Assembly (NCBI RefSeq): GCF_004364165.1
Contig: NZ_SOAY01000010.1
Coordinates: 1,329,098 to 1,393,097 of the forward strand
DNA from: Maribacter spongiicola
GTDB taxonomy: Bacteria; Bacteroidota; Bacteroidia; Flavobacteriales; Flavobacteriaceae
Direction of reading: 5' to 3'
DNA length: 64,000 bases
Shown here: positions 10,508 through 19,737 of the stretch, piece by piece
Position numbering within the stretch: position 1 is the stretch's first letter
How the letters are laid out: each line of letters opens with the position of its first letter
Program-made: the position numbers and the translations under genes
The notes under the pieces: model-generated
Databases searched by the model: none
What the model saw: only the letters and a program-made list of their open reading frames with translations
Told to the model about the DNA's origin: nothing

Positions 10508-11734
10508 TTATTTAAAGATTCCCGATGAGCCATGCTCACTGGGTATAAGGTCTAAAGTCTGTTTGGGTTTAAGACCTTTTTCTTTTCTATGTGAAACGAA
10601 GATTATTGCGGTATCTGTTTCATTGGCAAATTTGTTAACTAATGAAACCAATAGGCTAGCAGATTCATCGTCCATGCCTGCCGTAGGCTCATCTAAAATT
10701 AGAATTGGTGGTCTTTTGACCATAGCACGTGCCGTCATTACTAATCGTTGCTGACCTGTTGACAGCGTATTGAAATATTTATTTTTTATAGGATAGAGAT
10801 CTAATAAGAGTAGCCACTGTTTAATGACTCTCTTTTGTAGCTCTGTTGGGATGGTATAAAGCCCTACAGAATCGTTTAAGCCTGAAATCAACATGTTTTC
10901 AATAGAATGCTTGCCATTGAATTTTAGTGTCATTGCAGGTGCGTAATAGCCTATTTTTTGTTTTATATCCCAAACGCTCTCGCCACTTCCTTTTTTATTT
11001 CCGAATAGATAGATTTCTTGACCGAATGCTTTAGGGTTGTCTCCGAATATCATGGAGAGTATAGTTGATTTTCCACTTCCGTTGGTGCCTGATAATTGCC
11101 AAAAATCTCCCTTCTTTACGGTCCAGTTAATAGCATTCAATATTTTTTTATTTCCGTAGGATATGCTGACGTTTTTAAAATCGATTAGCGGAGATTCAAT
11201 ATTTGGGTATGTCGTGTTAGATTGCGGAATACTGACTGCATTGAAAGCACTATGGATTTCGTAATCATTTGAGGATGTACTCTCGGTGATGGCGAATATA
11301 TTCTTATTCAAATTTCCAAAACAATTTATGAACGATAGCGTGTCTGACTTTCGACTTGCTAACTGAATAAATGAAATGTGTTTAGAGTGATCTTTAAGTA
11401 TCGTTTTTAATGCTTCTTGAAATTCGATATCTAAATTATCAAAAGGATTATCTAAAATGATAAAATCTGGTTTTTCGCTCAGCAAGTAATGTAGCAACGC
11501 TCTTTTTTGTTCACCACTAGACATAGTTTCTAGCGCTTGATGTTCAGAGCTAATAATTTTCCTGTCGTGTTTATCTTCTTCGTCAATAAGCTTATCCAAC
11601 GTGAAAGCTGAAAATAAGCTACCAGTTTTATCATTGAATTCTTTAAGGTCTAAAGGTATAATACCACGCTGAAAATCTTTAATGAAGCCTTTTTTATCAG
11701 AATTGTTATCTAAGTAAATTACCCAATGATTCAT
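10508..11734 (-). CDS. Double ABC ATPase, ModF/PhrA-like, first half without P-loop
   Basis: 408 residues containing two ABC ATPase modules and no membrane segments. The C-terminal module is complete: Walker A GTNGSGKST (about 215-224), signature LSTGQQR, Walker B and Glu LILDEPTAGMD. The N-terminal module (about 1-165) has a signature-like MSSGEQKRAL at 71-80 and a Walker B-like FIILDNPFDNLD, with Asn in place of the catalytic Glu, but no Walker A before it. The layout recalls E. coli ModF, a soluble double ATPase of unclear role. It is the last gene of a leftward operon and overlaps the GNAT gene by 4 bases (ATGA). Substrate unknown. Confidence 0.8.
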   Translation of the reverse strand: MNHWVIYLDNNSDKKGFIKDFQRGIIPLDLKEFNDKTGSLFSAFTLDKLIDEEDKHDRKIISSEHQALETMSSGEQKRALLHYLLSEKPDFIILDNPFDNLDIEFQEALKTILKDHSKHISFIQLASRKSDTLSFINCFGNLNKNIFAITESTSSNDYEIHSAFNAVSIPQSNTTYPNIESPLIDFKNVSISYGNKKILNAINWTVKKGDFWQLSGTNGSGKSTILSMIFGDNPKAFGQEIYLFGNKKGSGESVWDIKQKIGYYAPAMTLKFNGKHSIENMLISGLNDSVGLYTIPTELQKRVIKQWLLLLDLYPIKNKYFNTLSTGQQRLVMTARAMVKRPPILILDEPTAGMDDESASLLVSLVNKFANETDTAIIFVSHRKEKGLKPKQTLDLIPSEHGSSGIFK

Positions 11735-12255
11735 GATGCATTTATTCTAAAAATATGAACTGTATTGTTGTGGTAGGTAGTCGTAAAATCTAAAAACATG
11801 CCGTTTTTTAATGCTGTTTTCTGCGACGGAATATTGTCAACTTGTATGATCGATATTAAACTAGTTACCCATTTTTTAGTAAAAGCTACTTGTTTGCATT
11901 TTTGGGCTGCTTCAAACGCAAAGCCTTGTCGCCAGTACTTTGGTAGTATAGAATACCCTATTTCCAATTCTTTTTTACCATCAACTTCTTGTATCAACAA
12001 ACCACAAAGACCTACTAAAGTATTGGTGCCTTTTAGGAATAGTGCATTCATGCCGCCCAGGTTGTCATTGTAGCGTTCAAAGATTCTATTAAATTGTTGT
12101 TGGCAAGCTTCTTTGGGGTCAGATGGTAACCCTGTCCAGAATTGACTACTTAAAGGTTCTTCATGAAAGGATAGCCAGCTTTCGAAATCTGATTGCTGTA
12201 CTTCTTTAAAAATTAAGCGTTCAGATTCCTCATTAAATAATACGTAGTCTGGCAT
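11731..12255 (-). CDS. GNAT family N-acetyltransferase (RimJ/RimL-like)
   Basis: 174 residues. The acetyl-CoA binding signature is seen in the segment ILPKYWRQGFAFEAAQ, and the late segment VDNIPSQKTALKNGM is the usual N-xx-S-xx-x-xxK-xGF pattern of RimJ/RimL-type acetyltransferases (here GM). Cytoplasmic. The target (protein N-terminus, amino acid or small molecule) cannot be read. It is translationally coupled to the ABC ATPase downstream (4-base overlap) and lies 31 bases after the DUF192 gene. Confidence 0.88.
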   Translation of the reverse strand: MPDYVLFNEESERLIFKEVQQSDFESWLSFHEEPLSSQFWTGLPSDPKEACQQQFNRIFERYNDNLGGMNALFLKGTNTLVGLCGLLIQEVDGKKELEIGYSILPKYWRQGFAFEAAQKCKQVAFTKKWVTSLISIIQVDNIPSQKTALKNGMFLDFTTTYHNNTVHIFRINAS

Positions 12256-12286
12256 TAAATTGTAATAAAATATAACAGGCAGTAAT

Positions 12287-12778
12287 TTATTTTCTGCTAA
12301 AACTTATACTATCACCAATAGATAGCCCTAGTTCTTGTGCTAGACCACCATTAATTTCAAGAACGTATTTAATTGGAACTTGTGATGTTAGCCCAGACTC
12401 ATTAAGTGGCTGGGCATTTTCTTGAAAACTAGCAATCTTTAAATCTTCTTTTATGTAAATAATATCCAAGGGAAATTCTGTATTCTTCATGTAAAAAGAA
12501 TGCATTCTCTCGTCAGGGAAAATAAATAACATTCCTTGGTTACTATCCATTCCCTTTCGGTACATGAGTCCGGTTTGGGTTTCATAATCAGTTTCTGCAA
12601 ACTCAATATTGAATTTGGTTTTTACGGTATCACTTGTATTTAAAAATATGGTTATATCTCCTTCATGAGTGAAATCTATACTTTGCGTAGCAATAGTCTT
12701 CTTAGGTTCTTCTTTACAAGACAAAGCTAGTAGTGCAACAACCATTAGAATAACCGAACTTTTATGTATCGTTTTCAA
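12287..12778 (-). CDS. DUF192 lipoprotein
   Basis: 163 residues. Signal peptide with a good lipobox LALSC, so a lipoprotein. The mature domain is DUF192: TGLMYRKGMDSNQGMLFIFP, HSFYMKNTEFPLDIIYI and the closing VLEINGGLAQELGLSIGD are the family's conserved blocks. DUF192 proteins are small beta proteins of unknown biochemical role. The gene starts two bases after lgt ends, so its lipidating enzyme is made from the same mRNA. Followed by the GNAT gene. Confidence 0.9.
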   Translation of the reverse strand: MKTIHKSSVILMVVALLALSCKEEPKKTIATQSIDFTHEGDITIFLNTSDTVKTKFNIEFAETDYETQTGLMYRKGMDSNQGMLFIFPDERMHSFYMKNTEFPLDIIYIKEDLKIASFQENAQPLNESGLTSQVPIKYVLEINGGLAQELGLSIGDSISFSRK

Positions 12779-12780
12779 TA

Positions 12781-13743
12781 TTATGCAGTTTTAGTTTTTT
12801 TGAACATAAAGTATAATCCAACTAGGATAAAAGGAATACTTAACCATTGACCGGTTGATAGTAATCCTAAAGACTCTTCGAATCCGCCCTGACTTTTCTT
12901 TACGAATTCAACTAAGAAACGAACGGTCCATAATAACACAAAAAACAATCCAAATAAATACCCTGGCTTATTCTTTTTATCAGTTTTCCAGTACAGAAAG
13001 TATAGTAGAACAAATATTAAGAGGTAGCCTATACCTTCGTATAATTGTGCCGGATGACGATATGGTATTTCAGCTAAATATTGGGAAAACTGCGGATTAT
13101 TCTCAATCGCTGCATATGCGGCATTTAAAGTTTTTTCTTGTGTAATGCTCAATGCTTTTGATGGGTGTAAATCATCTGAATCGCGAATAAATTTAGTAGC
13201 GAAGATGAAATTCTCATCAACAATTTTACCATTGATTTCAGAATTGAAAAAGTTACCTAAACGTACACAAAAACAACCAATAGCAACAGGTATGACCATT
13301 CTGTCAAATATCCAGAGCATTTTAAATTCAGGAAATTTTCTAGTATATAAATAGGTACCTATGATAATACCTATTGTAGCACCGTGACTGGCTAAACCGG
13401 CAAATCCTGTAAATTCATAACCATCTATTAAACCAAACAATAGACTGCCAGAAGCACTTTCGCGAACAGGAATTAATATTTCTATAAGGTGATTAGAATA
13501 GTATGCCCAATCGTAAAAAAATACATGACCTAATCTGGCACCTAGCATGGTGCTTAAAACTGTGTATATGAAAAGGGAGTCTAGTTGCTCGACAGATTTT
13601 TTCTCATTGAGGAATATCTTTTTCATGATAAACCAACCTAAAGCAAAGGCGGTTATCCAAAGAAGATTGTAGTACTTTATTTGTATGAATCCGATGTTGA
13701 AAAGTGTTTCATTCGGATTCCAAGTAATTCCTAAGAAATGCAT
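12781..13743 (-). CDS. lgt: Prolipoprotein diacylglyceryl transferase
   Basis: Transfers diacylglycerol from phosphatidylglycerol to the lipobox Cys of prolipoproteins in the inner membrane. 320 residues with about seven membrane segments. The Lgt signature is present: HGATIGIIIG followed by RLGNFFNSEINGK, and the downstream HPAQLYEGIGYL. The insert between them (about 175-215) is rather long, as in other flavobacterial Lgt. First gene of the leftward lgt-DUF192-GNAT-ABC operon. The window encodes many Lgt substrates (12287, 29111, 32498, 45705, 50663, 56084, 60888). Confidence 0.96.
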   Translation of the reverse strand: MHFLGITWNPNETLFNIGFIQIKYYNLLWITAFALGWFIMKKIFLNEKKSVEQLDSLFIYTVLSTMLGARLGHVFFYDWAYYSNHLIEILIPVRESASGSLLFGLIDGYEFTGFAGLASHGATIGIIIGTYLYTRKFPEFKMLWIFDRMVIPVAIGCFCVRLGNFFNSEINGKIVDENFIFATKFIRDSDDLHPSKALSITQEKTLNAAYAAIENNPQFSQYLAEIPYRHPAQLYEGIGYLLIFVLLYFLYWKTDKKNKPGYLFGLFFVLLWTVRFLVEFVKKSQGGFEESLGLLSTGQWLSIPFILVGLYFMFKKTKTA

Positions 13744-13844
13744 GTGTTAAATTTTGAAAGGCTAAGATAATAAAATAGAAATCTCCCTAGGCTTTAGAAT
13801 TGGAAAATCGGTTTTGCGTTTAGTTAAAAGAGGGTTAAGATATT

Positions 13845-13918
13845 ATAGAAAAGGGAAGATAGAAATTAGAGAATAGAATATAGAGTAGAGAAATTAGATA
13901 TTAGAAAAGAGATTTTTT
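13845..13918. repeat. Purine-rich low-complexity tract
   Basis: A roughly 75-base stretch made of degenerate AGAAATTAGA/GAATAGA units, nearly free of C on the plus strand. It belongs to the spacer upstream of lgt and has no coding potential that I can see. Confidence 0.6.
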
Positions 13919-13978
13919 AATTTGACTATGTCAAAAATTTTTTCCAACTGAACTTTTAATTTTAACTAGCGTTTTTTT

Positions 13979-14058
13979 GCCTTGAACTTGAACTTGAACT
14001 TGCGTCTTGAACTTGAACTTGACTTTTGAATTTGAATTTGCGTATTGAACTTGAACTT
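13979..14058. repeat. TTGAAC hexamer repeats arranged in larger units
   Basis: About 80 bases of tandem TTGAAC (with TTGAAT variants). The hexamers are grouped in three blocks separated by GCGTC or GCGTA, so a larger direct repeat is superimposed. It lies between the stop of yidD and the promoter region of lgt. No short open frame is likely; copy number probably varies between strains. Confidence 0.85.
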
Positions 14059-14061
14059 TAT

Positions 14062-14295
14062 TTAAGGAACGGGGTCATATCCTTTTCCGCCCCAAGGGTT
14101 GCAACTGAAAATACGTTTAATCGCCATCCATCCTCCTTTAAATAAACCGTGTTTTTTTAATGCTTCTAAGGTGTATTGAGAGCACGTAGGGGAGTATCTG
14201 CAGGTCGCAGGTGTGTATGGAGATATCGCTAGTTGGTAAAAACGAACTAGAAATACGAAAGGGGCAATCAGAATTTTTTTTAATGAAATTTTCAC
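14062..14295 (-). CDS. yidD: Membrane protein insertion efficiency factor YidD
   Basis: Small membrane-associated protein thought to help YidC insert proteins in the inner membrane. I chose the GTG start at 14295 (77 residues, beginning [13 protein letters not shown]), since YidD proteins normally start just before this KK-hydrophobic segment; an ATG at 14352 would add 19 residues that do not look like the family. The hallmark cysteine motif [16 protein letters not shown] and the end [13 protein letters not shown] are intact. It points left into the repeat spacer before lgt. Confidence 0.93.
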   Translation of the reverse strand: MKISLKKILIAPFVFLVRFYQLAISPYTPATCRYSPTCSQYTLEALKKHGLFKGGWMAIKRIFSCNPWGGKGYDPVP

Positions 14296-14346
14296 GGTGA
14301 TAATTTGATAACACAAATTTACTACAAAACTAGTAACGGTTGTAAA

Positions 14347-14382
14347 TAACAAGTCCCGATGAAAAACATCAGGACTTGTATC
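14347..14382 (-). terminator. Hairpin after DUF779 gene
   Basis: ACAAGTCCCGATG pairs with CATCAGGACTTGT (one C-A mismatch) around AAAAA. There is no clear T tract, so termination is only plausible. It lies between the DUF779 gene and yidD, both leftward. Confidence 0.4.
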
Positions 14383-14397
14383 TATTGCTCATTGCTT

Positions 14398-14772
14398 TTA
14401 GGATCCAATTCTAATCGGTTCTAAATGTTCAGCTTCTTCTTCAGAATACAATCTAGATTTGATTAAAAATCGAATGCCCATGGGTATTTCTAATGAAAAA
14501 CTTGAACCTATACCTGGCGTAACATCAATTGTGAGTTGAGTATGTTTCCAATACTCAAATTGGTCTCTTGACATATGAAAGTCACAACCCTCAATACTGC
14601 CTAGGCAAACATCATTGTCATCGAGCATTAATTCACCTTTTTCAAAGCACATCGGCGCAGAGCCATCGCAACAACCACCACTTTGGTGAAACATGAGTTC
14701 GCCATGTTTGTCCTTCAGCTGAGCTATTATTTCAGCCGCTTTTTCGGTTACCAATACTCTCTTTGTTTCCAT
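14398..14772 (-). CDS. DUF779 protein, aldehyde dehydrogenase partner
   Basis: 124 residues, matching DUF779: FHQSGGCCDGSAPMC near residues 28-43, CDFHMSRDQFEYWKHTQL, and the closing GIRFLIKSRLYSEEE. The GGCCDGS cysteines and further Cys/His residues could bind metal. The biochemical role is not established; the family is often encoded next to aldehyde dehydrogenases of the AldB/ExaC type. Here it starts 12 bases after such a gene, on the same strand, so they form an operon. Confidence 0.9.
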   Translation of the reverse strand: METKRVLVTEKAAEIIAQLKDKHGELMFHQSGGCCDGSAPMCFEKGELMLDDNDVCLGSIEGCDFHMSRDQFEYWKHTQLTIDVTPGIGSSFSLEIPMGIRFLIKSRLYSEEEAEHLEPIRIGS

Positions 14773-14784
14773 CGTAATTCGTTT

Positions 14785-16308
14785 TTAAAAGAATCCCATT
14801 TTTTTCTTATCATAAGAGATAAGCATGTTTTTGGTTTGACGGTAATGTGCCAACATCATTTTGTGGTTTTCTCTACCAATACCTGATTTTTTGTATCCAC
14901 CGAAAGGTGCATGTGCAGGGTATAAGTGATAGCAGTTTACCCAAACTCTACCTGCTTTAATAGCTCTAGAAATTTGATATGCTTGGTGTGTATCTCTTGT
15001 CCAAACGCCGGCACCTAAACCATATAAAGTGTCATTTGCAATTTCAATCGCTTCTGCTTCATCTTTGAAAGTAGTTACACAGAGTACAGGTCCAAAAATC
15101 TCTTCTTGAAAAACACGCATTTTATTATTGCCTTTTAGAATCGTCGGCTGAACGTAGTAGCCGCCTTCTAAACCTTCATTATATGCTTGCTCACCACCAG
15201 TTAGAACTTCACAACCTTCTTCTTTACCTATTTGTATGTAATTAAGAATTTTTTCAAATTGGTCGTTAGAAGCCTGTGCGCCCATCATAGTGTTAGGGTC
15301 TAATGGGTGTCCCATTTTAATAGCTTTGGTACGTTCGATTACACGTTCTATAAACTTATCGTAAATACTTTCTTGCACCAACATACGAGACGGACAAGTA
15401 CAAACTTCGCCTTGGTTTAAAGCAAACATATTGGCACCCTCCAGACACTTGTCAAAGAACTCATCATCGGCATCCATAATGCTTTCAAAGAATACATTCG
15501 GAGATTTACCACCTAATTCTAAGGTTACGGGAGTAATATTTTTAGATGCATATTGCATAATTAATTGTCCGGTTGTAGTTTCTCCGGTAAAAGCAATTTT
15601 GTCAATTCTTGGGCTAGAAGCTAAAGGTTTACCTGCTTCGGCACCAAATCCGTTGACAATATTTAAAACACCGTCAGGTAGTATGCCTTCAATGATTTCC
15701 ATTAAAATTAGTATACCTACAGGTGTTTGTTCTGCCGGTTTTAAAACTACGCAGTTACCGGCAGCCAGAGCCGGAGCCAATTTCCAAGTGGCCATCAATA
15801 AGGGAAAATTCCATGGTATAATTTGACCCACGACGCCTAATGGTTCGGTGACGTTTAGTGCAACTGTATTAGAATCTAGTTCACTGACCGATCCTTCTTC
15901 TGCTCTAATTACACCTGCAAAATATCTAAAATGATCTACTGCCAAAGGTAAATCGGCAGCACGGGTTTCGCGAATTGCTTTACCATTATCCCAAGTTTCA
16001 GCCCTTGCCAGTACTTCTAAATTTTGCTCAATTTTATCGGCAATTTTCAAAAGCATATTACTTCTTTCTGTTGCTGAAGATGCGTTCCACGACTTTGCTG
16101 CTACCCAAGCGGCATCAATTGCCATATCAATATCTTCTGCGGTAGATCTAGGTATTTTGGTGAATGATTTACCATCTACTGGTGAGATGTTGTCAAAATA
16201 TTCTCCTTTGCTTGGTGCAACCCATTTACCGCCAATGAAGTTTTCATATTGGTTTTTGAATTCGGGTTTTTGAAGTACGTCTTTTTCTACAGTCTCTGTT
16301 GTGCTCAT
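14785..16308 (-). CDS. NAD(P)-dependent aldehyde dehydrogenase (AldB/ExaC type)
   Basis: Oxidises an aldehyde (acetaldehyde is typical of the group) to the acid. 507 residues, the usual length. NAD-binding [33 protein letters not shown], the Rossmann loop FTGETTTGQ, the general base in [13 protein letters not shown], and the catalytic Cys in [11 protein letters not shown] are all visible; the double Cys CTC is typical of AldB-like enzymes. The C-terminal segment [17 protein letters not shown] is conserved. Forms an operon with DUF779 and is divergent from an AraC regulator, the likely control. Confidence 0.93.
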   Translation of the reverse strand: MSTTETVEKDVLQKPEFKNQYENFIGGKWVAPSKGEYFDNISPVDGKSFTKIPRSTAEDIDMAIDAAWVAAKSWNASSATERSNMLLKIADKIEQNLEVLARAETWDNGKAIRETRAADLPLAVDHFRYFAGVIRAEEGSVSELDSNTVALNVTEPLGVVGQIIPWNFPLLMATWKLAPALAAGNCVVLKPAEQTPVGILILMEIIEGILPDGVLNIVNGFGAEAGKPLASSPRIDKIAFTGETTTGQLIMQYASKNITPVTLELGGKSPNVFFESIMDADDEFFDKCLEGANMFALNQGEVCTCPSRMLVQESIYDKFIERVIERTKAIKMGHPLDPNTMMGAQASNDQFEKILNYIQIGKEEGCEVLTGGEQAYNEGLEGGYYVQPTILKGNNKMRVFQEEIFGPVLCVTTFKDEAEAIEIANDTLYGLGAGVWTRDTHQAYQISRAIKAGRVWVNCYHLYPAHAPFGGYKKSGIGRENHKMMLAHYRQTKNMLISYDKKKMGFF

Positions 16309-16503
16309 AGTATATGATTTAAGTTAATAATAGAAGTAAGCTCATATAGGTACTACCGATACGATATTCTAAATGTACTTCTCAGTTTTTGAAATTATCT
16401 GACGCATTCTACGAATAGTGTGAACTATTCTATCATTTAATGATATTATGATTTTTTTAAGTATATTTTTTTGTAAATTCCTTAAAATTAAATCAATATA
16501 AGT

Positions 16504-17427
16504 GTGATTCGTTTAGCTGAGAATTTCTTAAAAGGAAGACGTTTAGAGACCATGGTAGAGAACCAAACCTCTTATACGATGAATAATGCGGCTATGCATG
16601 TTTTTGAAACTCATGAGCAAGCTGCAAGTGTTCTTTTAAAATTTGAACAGCCTGTTTTGGCGAGTATGATTCAAGGAAAGAAGATCATGCACTTGCGCGA
16701 TTATGAATCTTTTGATTTTTTGCCAGGTGAATCTTTGGTTTTACCGGCGAATGAAGGTATGTGTATTGATTTCCCCGAAGCAATGGCGAAGAACCCAACT
16801 AGATGTTTGGCAATGGCTATTTCTGAGGATAAAATAAATAAGGTATTGCAATTCATGAATGAGAACATGCCTAAAAGTAATAAGGATGCATGGGAATTAA
16901 TGGATTACAATTTCCATTTTGTAAATGACAGAGGCATATTTCAAATTATACAGCGGCTTTTATTTCTGTTTTCTGAAGAGCACCCATCTAAAGATTTGTT
17001 TGTAGATAATATGTTGCGTGAATTAATCATTAGAATTCTACAGACTAATGAGCGAAAAATTTATAGCAATGCTACTTTATCGGTTAAAAAAGAAAGTAGG
17101 CTAACAGAAGTTATACGTTACATTAGAGATAATGTACATAAATCTCTAAGCGTAGATAGTCTTAGCAAGATAGCTTGTATGAGTCCGTCTCATTTTTATA
17201 GAACCTTTAAACTAGAGTTGGGTATCTCTCCGGTAGAGTTTATAAATAACGAGCGCATAAAATTAGCTGTTGGTTTATTGCAAGATCCCAAGCGTAGCAT
17301 CAAAGATGTATATCTCGATTGCGGATTTGAAAGTAGATCTTACTTTAATAGAGTTTTTAAAACAAGGCAACAGATAGCTCCTGGTGAATACCAGTCTAAA
17401 ATTCAGAAATCTAGATTTTTAGATTAA
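16504..17427 (+). CDS. AraC-family regulator, divergent from aldehyde dehydrogenase
   Basis: 307 residues from a GTG start; an in-frame ATG at 16552 would give 291 residues and is also possible. The N-terminal part fits the AraC N-terminal type found next to aldehyde/alcohol dehydrogenase genes (segment SMIQGKKIMHLRDYESFDFLPGESLVLP). The C-terminal ~100 residues are a double helix-turn-helix: SVDSLSKIACMSPSHFYRTFK and a second helix pair ending FESRSYFNRVFK. The 195-base spacer to the aldehyde dehydrogenase suggests it activates that operon in response to aldehyde. Its stop is two bases from the end of cysS. Confidence 0.88.
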   Translation: MIRLAENFLKGRRLETMVENQTSYTMNNAAMHVFETHEQAASVLLKFEQPVLASMIQGKKIMHLRDYESFDFLPGESLVLPANEGMCIDFPEAMAKNPTRCLAMAISEDKINKVLQFMNENMPKSNKDAWELMDYNFHFVNDRGIFQIIQRLLFLFSEEHPSKDLFVDNMLRELIIRILQTNERKIYSNATLSVKKESRLTEVIRYIRDNVHKSLSVDSLSKIACMSPSHFYRTFKLELGISPVEFINNERIKLAVGLLQDPKRSIKDVYLDCGFESRSYFNRVFKTRQQIAPGEYQSKIQKSRFLD

Positions 17428-17429
17428 AC

Positions 17430-18908
17430 TTAAAGACTATACGTAGTACCTTCTTTACCGTCTTTTAATTGAATACCTAGTGCTGCTAATTGATCACGTA
17501 TTTGATCAGATGTGGCAAAATCTTTATTCTCCCTTGCTGATTTACGTAATTCGATTAATAACTCAACTACACCACCTAATTTTTCGGTATCGGCATCAGA
17601 ACTACTTTTATTCTCCAAACCTAAAACATCAAAAACGAAACCGTGTATGGTGTTCTCCAATTCAAGTTTGTCTTCTACGGTAATAGATTCAGTACCTTCT
17701 TTAATAAGGTTAATGTGCTTAACGGCATCAAAAAGTTTCGCAATTAAGATGGGCGAATTAAAATCATCGTTCATGGCAGCATAGCAAGATGCTTTCCAAG
17801 CTGCAACATCAAAATCGGTAGTCTTACCGGTGTTCAAAGATTTTAGTGAATTAATAGCTTCCATCAATTTATTGAAACCTTTTTCAGATGCCAATAATGC
17901 ATCATTACTCATATCTAAAATACTGGTATAATGTGCCTGCATCATAAAAAAACGCACCATAGAAGGGGAGAAGGGTTTGCTAAGAATCTCGTTTTCACCA
18001 GAAAATATCTCACCTGGTAAAATACTGTTACCAGTAGATTTGGCCATTTTTCTTCCGTTTAAGGTCAACATATTGGCATGTAACCAGTAGTTTACAGGAC
18101 TTTGACCATTACAAGCTTCGGCCTGAGCTATTTCACATTCGTGATGTGGAAATTTAAGATCCATGCCACCACCGTGTATATCGAATGTTTCACCTAAGTA
18201 TTTTGTACTCATGGCGGTACATTCTAAATGCCATCCTGGGAAACCGTCGCCCCATGGTGATGGCCATCTCATGATATGCTGTGGTTCTGCTTTTTTCCAT
18301 AAAGCAAAATCTTGAGGATTATGCTTGTCGTCTTGAGCAGCAAGATCACGAGTATTAGCGATCATGTCTTCAAGCTTACGGCCGCTTAATTTACCGTATT
18401 CATACTCTTGGTTGAACTTAGCGACGTCAAAATATACAGAACCATTAGTTTCATAGGCAAATCCTTTTTCAAGAATATCCTTAATTATTTCAATCTGTTC
18501 TATAATATGACCTGTAGCAGTGGGTTCAATGCTAGGTGGTAAGAAATTAAATTTCTCTAATATATTATGAAAGTCTACAGTATAACGCTGTACAACTTCC
18601 ATTGGTTCTAGTTTTTCTAATCTTGCCTTTTTTGCAATTTTATCTTCGCCATCTTCCGCGTCATCAACTAAGTGGCCGGCATCGGTAATATTACGAACAT
18701 AGCGTACTTTGTAGCCAAGATGTCTAAAGTATCTGAAAATCATATCAAAAGACATGAAAGTTCTACAGTTTCCTAAATGTACATTGCTGTACACGGTTGG
18801 TCCACAAACATACATGCCTATATGGCCTTCGTTTATGGGTTTGAAAACTTCTTTTTTTCCTGATAAGGAATTGTATACTTTAATTTCCTGATTTTCGTAC
18901 AATTGCAT
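17430..18908 (-). CDS. cysS: Cysteinyl-tRNA synthetase
   Basis: Charges tRNA-Cys. 492 residues, class I synthetase. The HIGH-type motif is VYSNVHLGN with the zinc Cys just before it (YVCGPTVYS); further zinc ligands are in [12 protein letters not shown] and [12 protein letters not shown]. The KMSKS motif is KMAKSTGNS. The C-terminal DALR-like helix bundle and anticodon domain follow. It starts 14 bases after folE on the same strand, so folE-cysS are probably cotranscribed. Confidence 0.97.
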   Translation of the reverse strand: MQLYENQEIKVYNSLSGKKEVFKPINEGHIGMYVCGPTVYSNVHLGNCRTFMSFDMIFRYFRHLGYKVRYVRNITDAGHLVDDAEDGEDKIAKKARLEKLEPMEVVQRYTVDFHNILEKFNFLPPSIEPTATGHIIEQIEIIKDILEKGFAYETNGSVYFDVAKFNQEYEYGKLSGRKLEDMIANTRDLAAQDDKHNPQDFALWKKAEPQHIMRWPSPWGDGFPGWHLECTAMSTKYLGETFDIHGGGMDLKFPHHECEIAQAEACNGQSPVNYWLHANMLTLNGRKMAKSTGNSILPGEIFSGENEILSKPFSPSMVRFFMMQAHYTSILDMSNDALLASEKGFNKLMEAINSLKSLNTGKTTDFDVAAWKASCYAAMNDDFNSPILIAKLFDAVKHINLIKEGTESITVEDKLELENTIHGFVFDVLGLENKSSSDADTEKLGGVVELLIELRKSARENKDFATSDQIRDQLAALGIQLKDGKEGTTYSL

Positions 18909-18922
18909 GAAGCTATATGCTA

Positions 18923-19603
18923 TTAAAAATGAGTGTCTAGGTTAAGGTAGTTCAAAAACTCGCGGCGTACCAATTCTTCTTTGAATTTACCGCCGTATTC
19001 GGCAGTAACGGTACTACTATCAATATCTCGAATTCCTCTAGAATTTACACAAAGGTGTTTTGCATCAATAACACAAGCAACATCTTCAGTACCTAAGGCT
19101 TTTTGTAATTCTCTGACAATTTGAATGTTTAAACGCTCTTGAACTTGAGGACGTTTGGCATAGTAATCAACTATACGGTTCATTTTAGAGAGACCTACAA
19201 CGGTACCGTTAGAGATGTAGGCAACATGAGCGCGACCTACAATAGGTAGTAAATGATGTTCGCAAGTAGAATATAAAGTAATGTTCTTTTCAACCAACAT
19301 TTCACCGTACTTGTACTTATTGTCAAAAGTAGAAGCTTTAGGTTTTCTAGCAGGGTTTAAGCCACCGAATATTTCGTTCACGTACATTTTAGCAACTCTA
19401 TTCGGAGTTCCTTTCAGACTATCATCGGTTAAATCTAAACCTAACGTAAGCATGATTTCGCGTACGTTTTCGCGAATGCGTTCAATTTTTTCGGCATCAT
19501 CCAAATCAAAAGCATCTGAACGTAATGGAGTATCTTCTGATGTGGAAATGTGATCGTTTCCTAATTCATCAAATTGATTTTCCAGTGTATCCTCAATTTT
19601 CAT
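18923..19603 (-). CDS. folE: GTP cyclohydrolase I
   Basis: Converts GTP to 7,8-dihydroneopterin triphosphate, the first step of folate synthesis; folP for the same pathway is at 38794. 226 residues with an acidic N-terminal extension of about 40 residues before the catalytic domain. Zinc ligands are seen in [12 protein letters not shown] and HLCVNSRGI; the PRVAKMYV-like and [11 protein letters not shown] segments are typical. The GTP-binding [17 protein letters not shown] differs in detail from E. coli but keeps the core. A TATCTTTG -7 box on the minus strand (19626-19633) would put the start about 17 bases upstream of the ATG. Confidence 0.96.
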   Translation of the reverse strand: MKIEDTLENQFDELGNDHISTSEDTPLRSDAFDLDDAEKIERIRENVREIMLTLGLDLTDDSLKGTPNRVAKMYVNEIFGGLNPARKPKASTFDNKYKYGEMLVEKNITLYSTCEHHLLPIVGRAHVAYISNGTVVGLSKMNRIVDYYAKRPQVQERLNIQIVRELQKALGTEDVACVIDAKHLCVNSRGIRDIDSSTVTAEYGGKFKEELVRREFLNYLNLDTHF

Positions 19604-19625
19604 TTTTTCAATCTTTTAGAAGCTG

Positions 19626-19633
19626 CAAAGATA
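19626..19633 (-). promoter_or_regulatory. Candidate -7 box for folE
   Basis: On the minus strand TATCTTTG, an exact fit to TAnnTTTG, 23 bases before the folE start. No clear -33 TTG at 19 bases. Confidence 0.35.
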
Positions 19634-19712
19634 TACAATATGTGCCACTTTATAACTAATAACGGGCATTACACAACATAAATTAGCCATAACGTTAAGG
19701 TCTGGTTAATTT

Positions 19713-19720
19713 TATTTTTG
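19713..19720 (+). promoter_or_regulatory. Candidate -7 box for the first T9SS substrate gene
   Basis: TATTTTTG, an exact fit to TAnnTTTG, 17 bases before the ATG at 19738; it is divergent from the folE box about 80 bases to the left. Confidence 0.35.
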
Positions 19721-19737
19721 CAAATCAGAAGTTCCCT

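Noticed and set aside
13979-14058. CRISPR-like array
   Set aside because: The repeated unit is six bases with no unique spacers and no cas genes nearby; it is a simple repeat.
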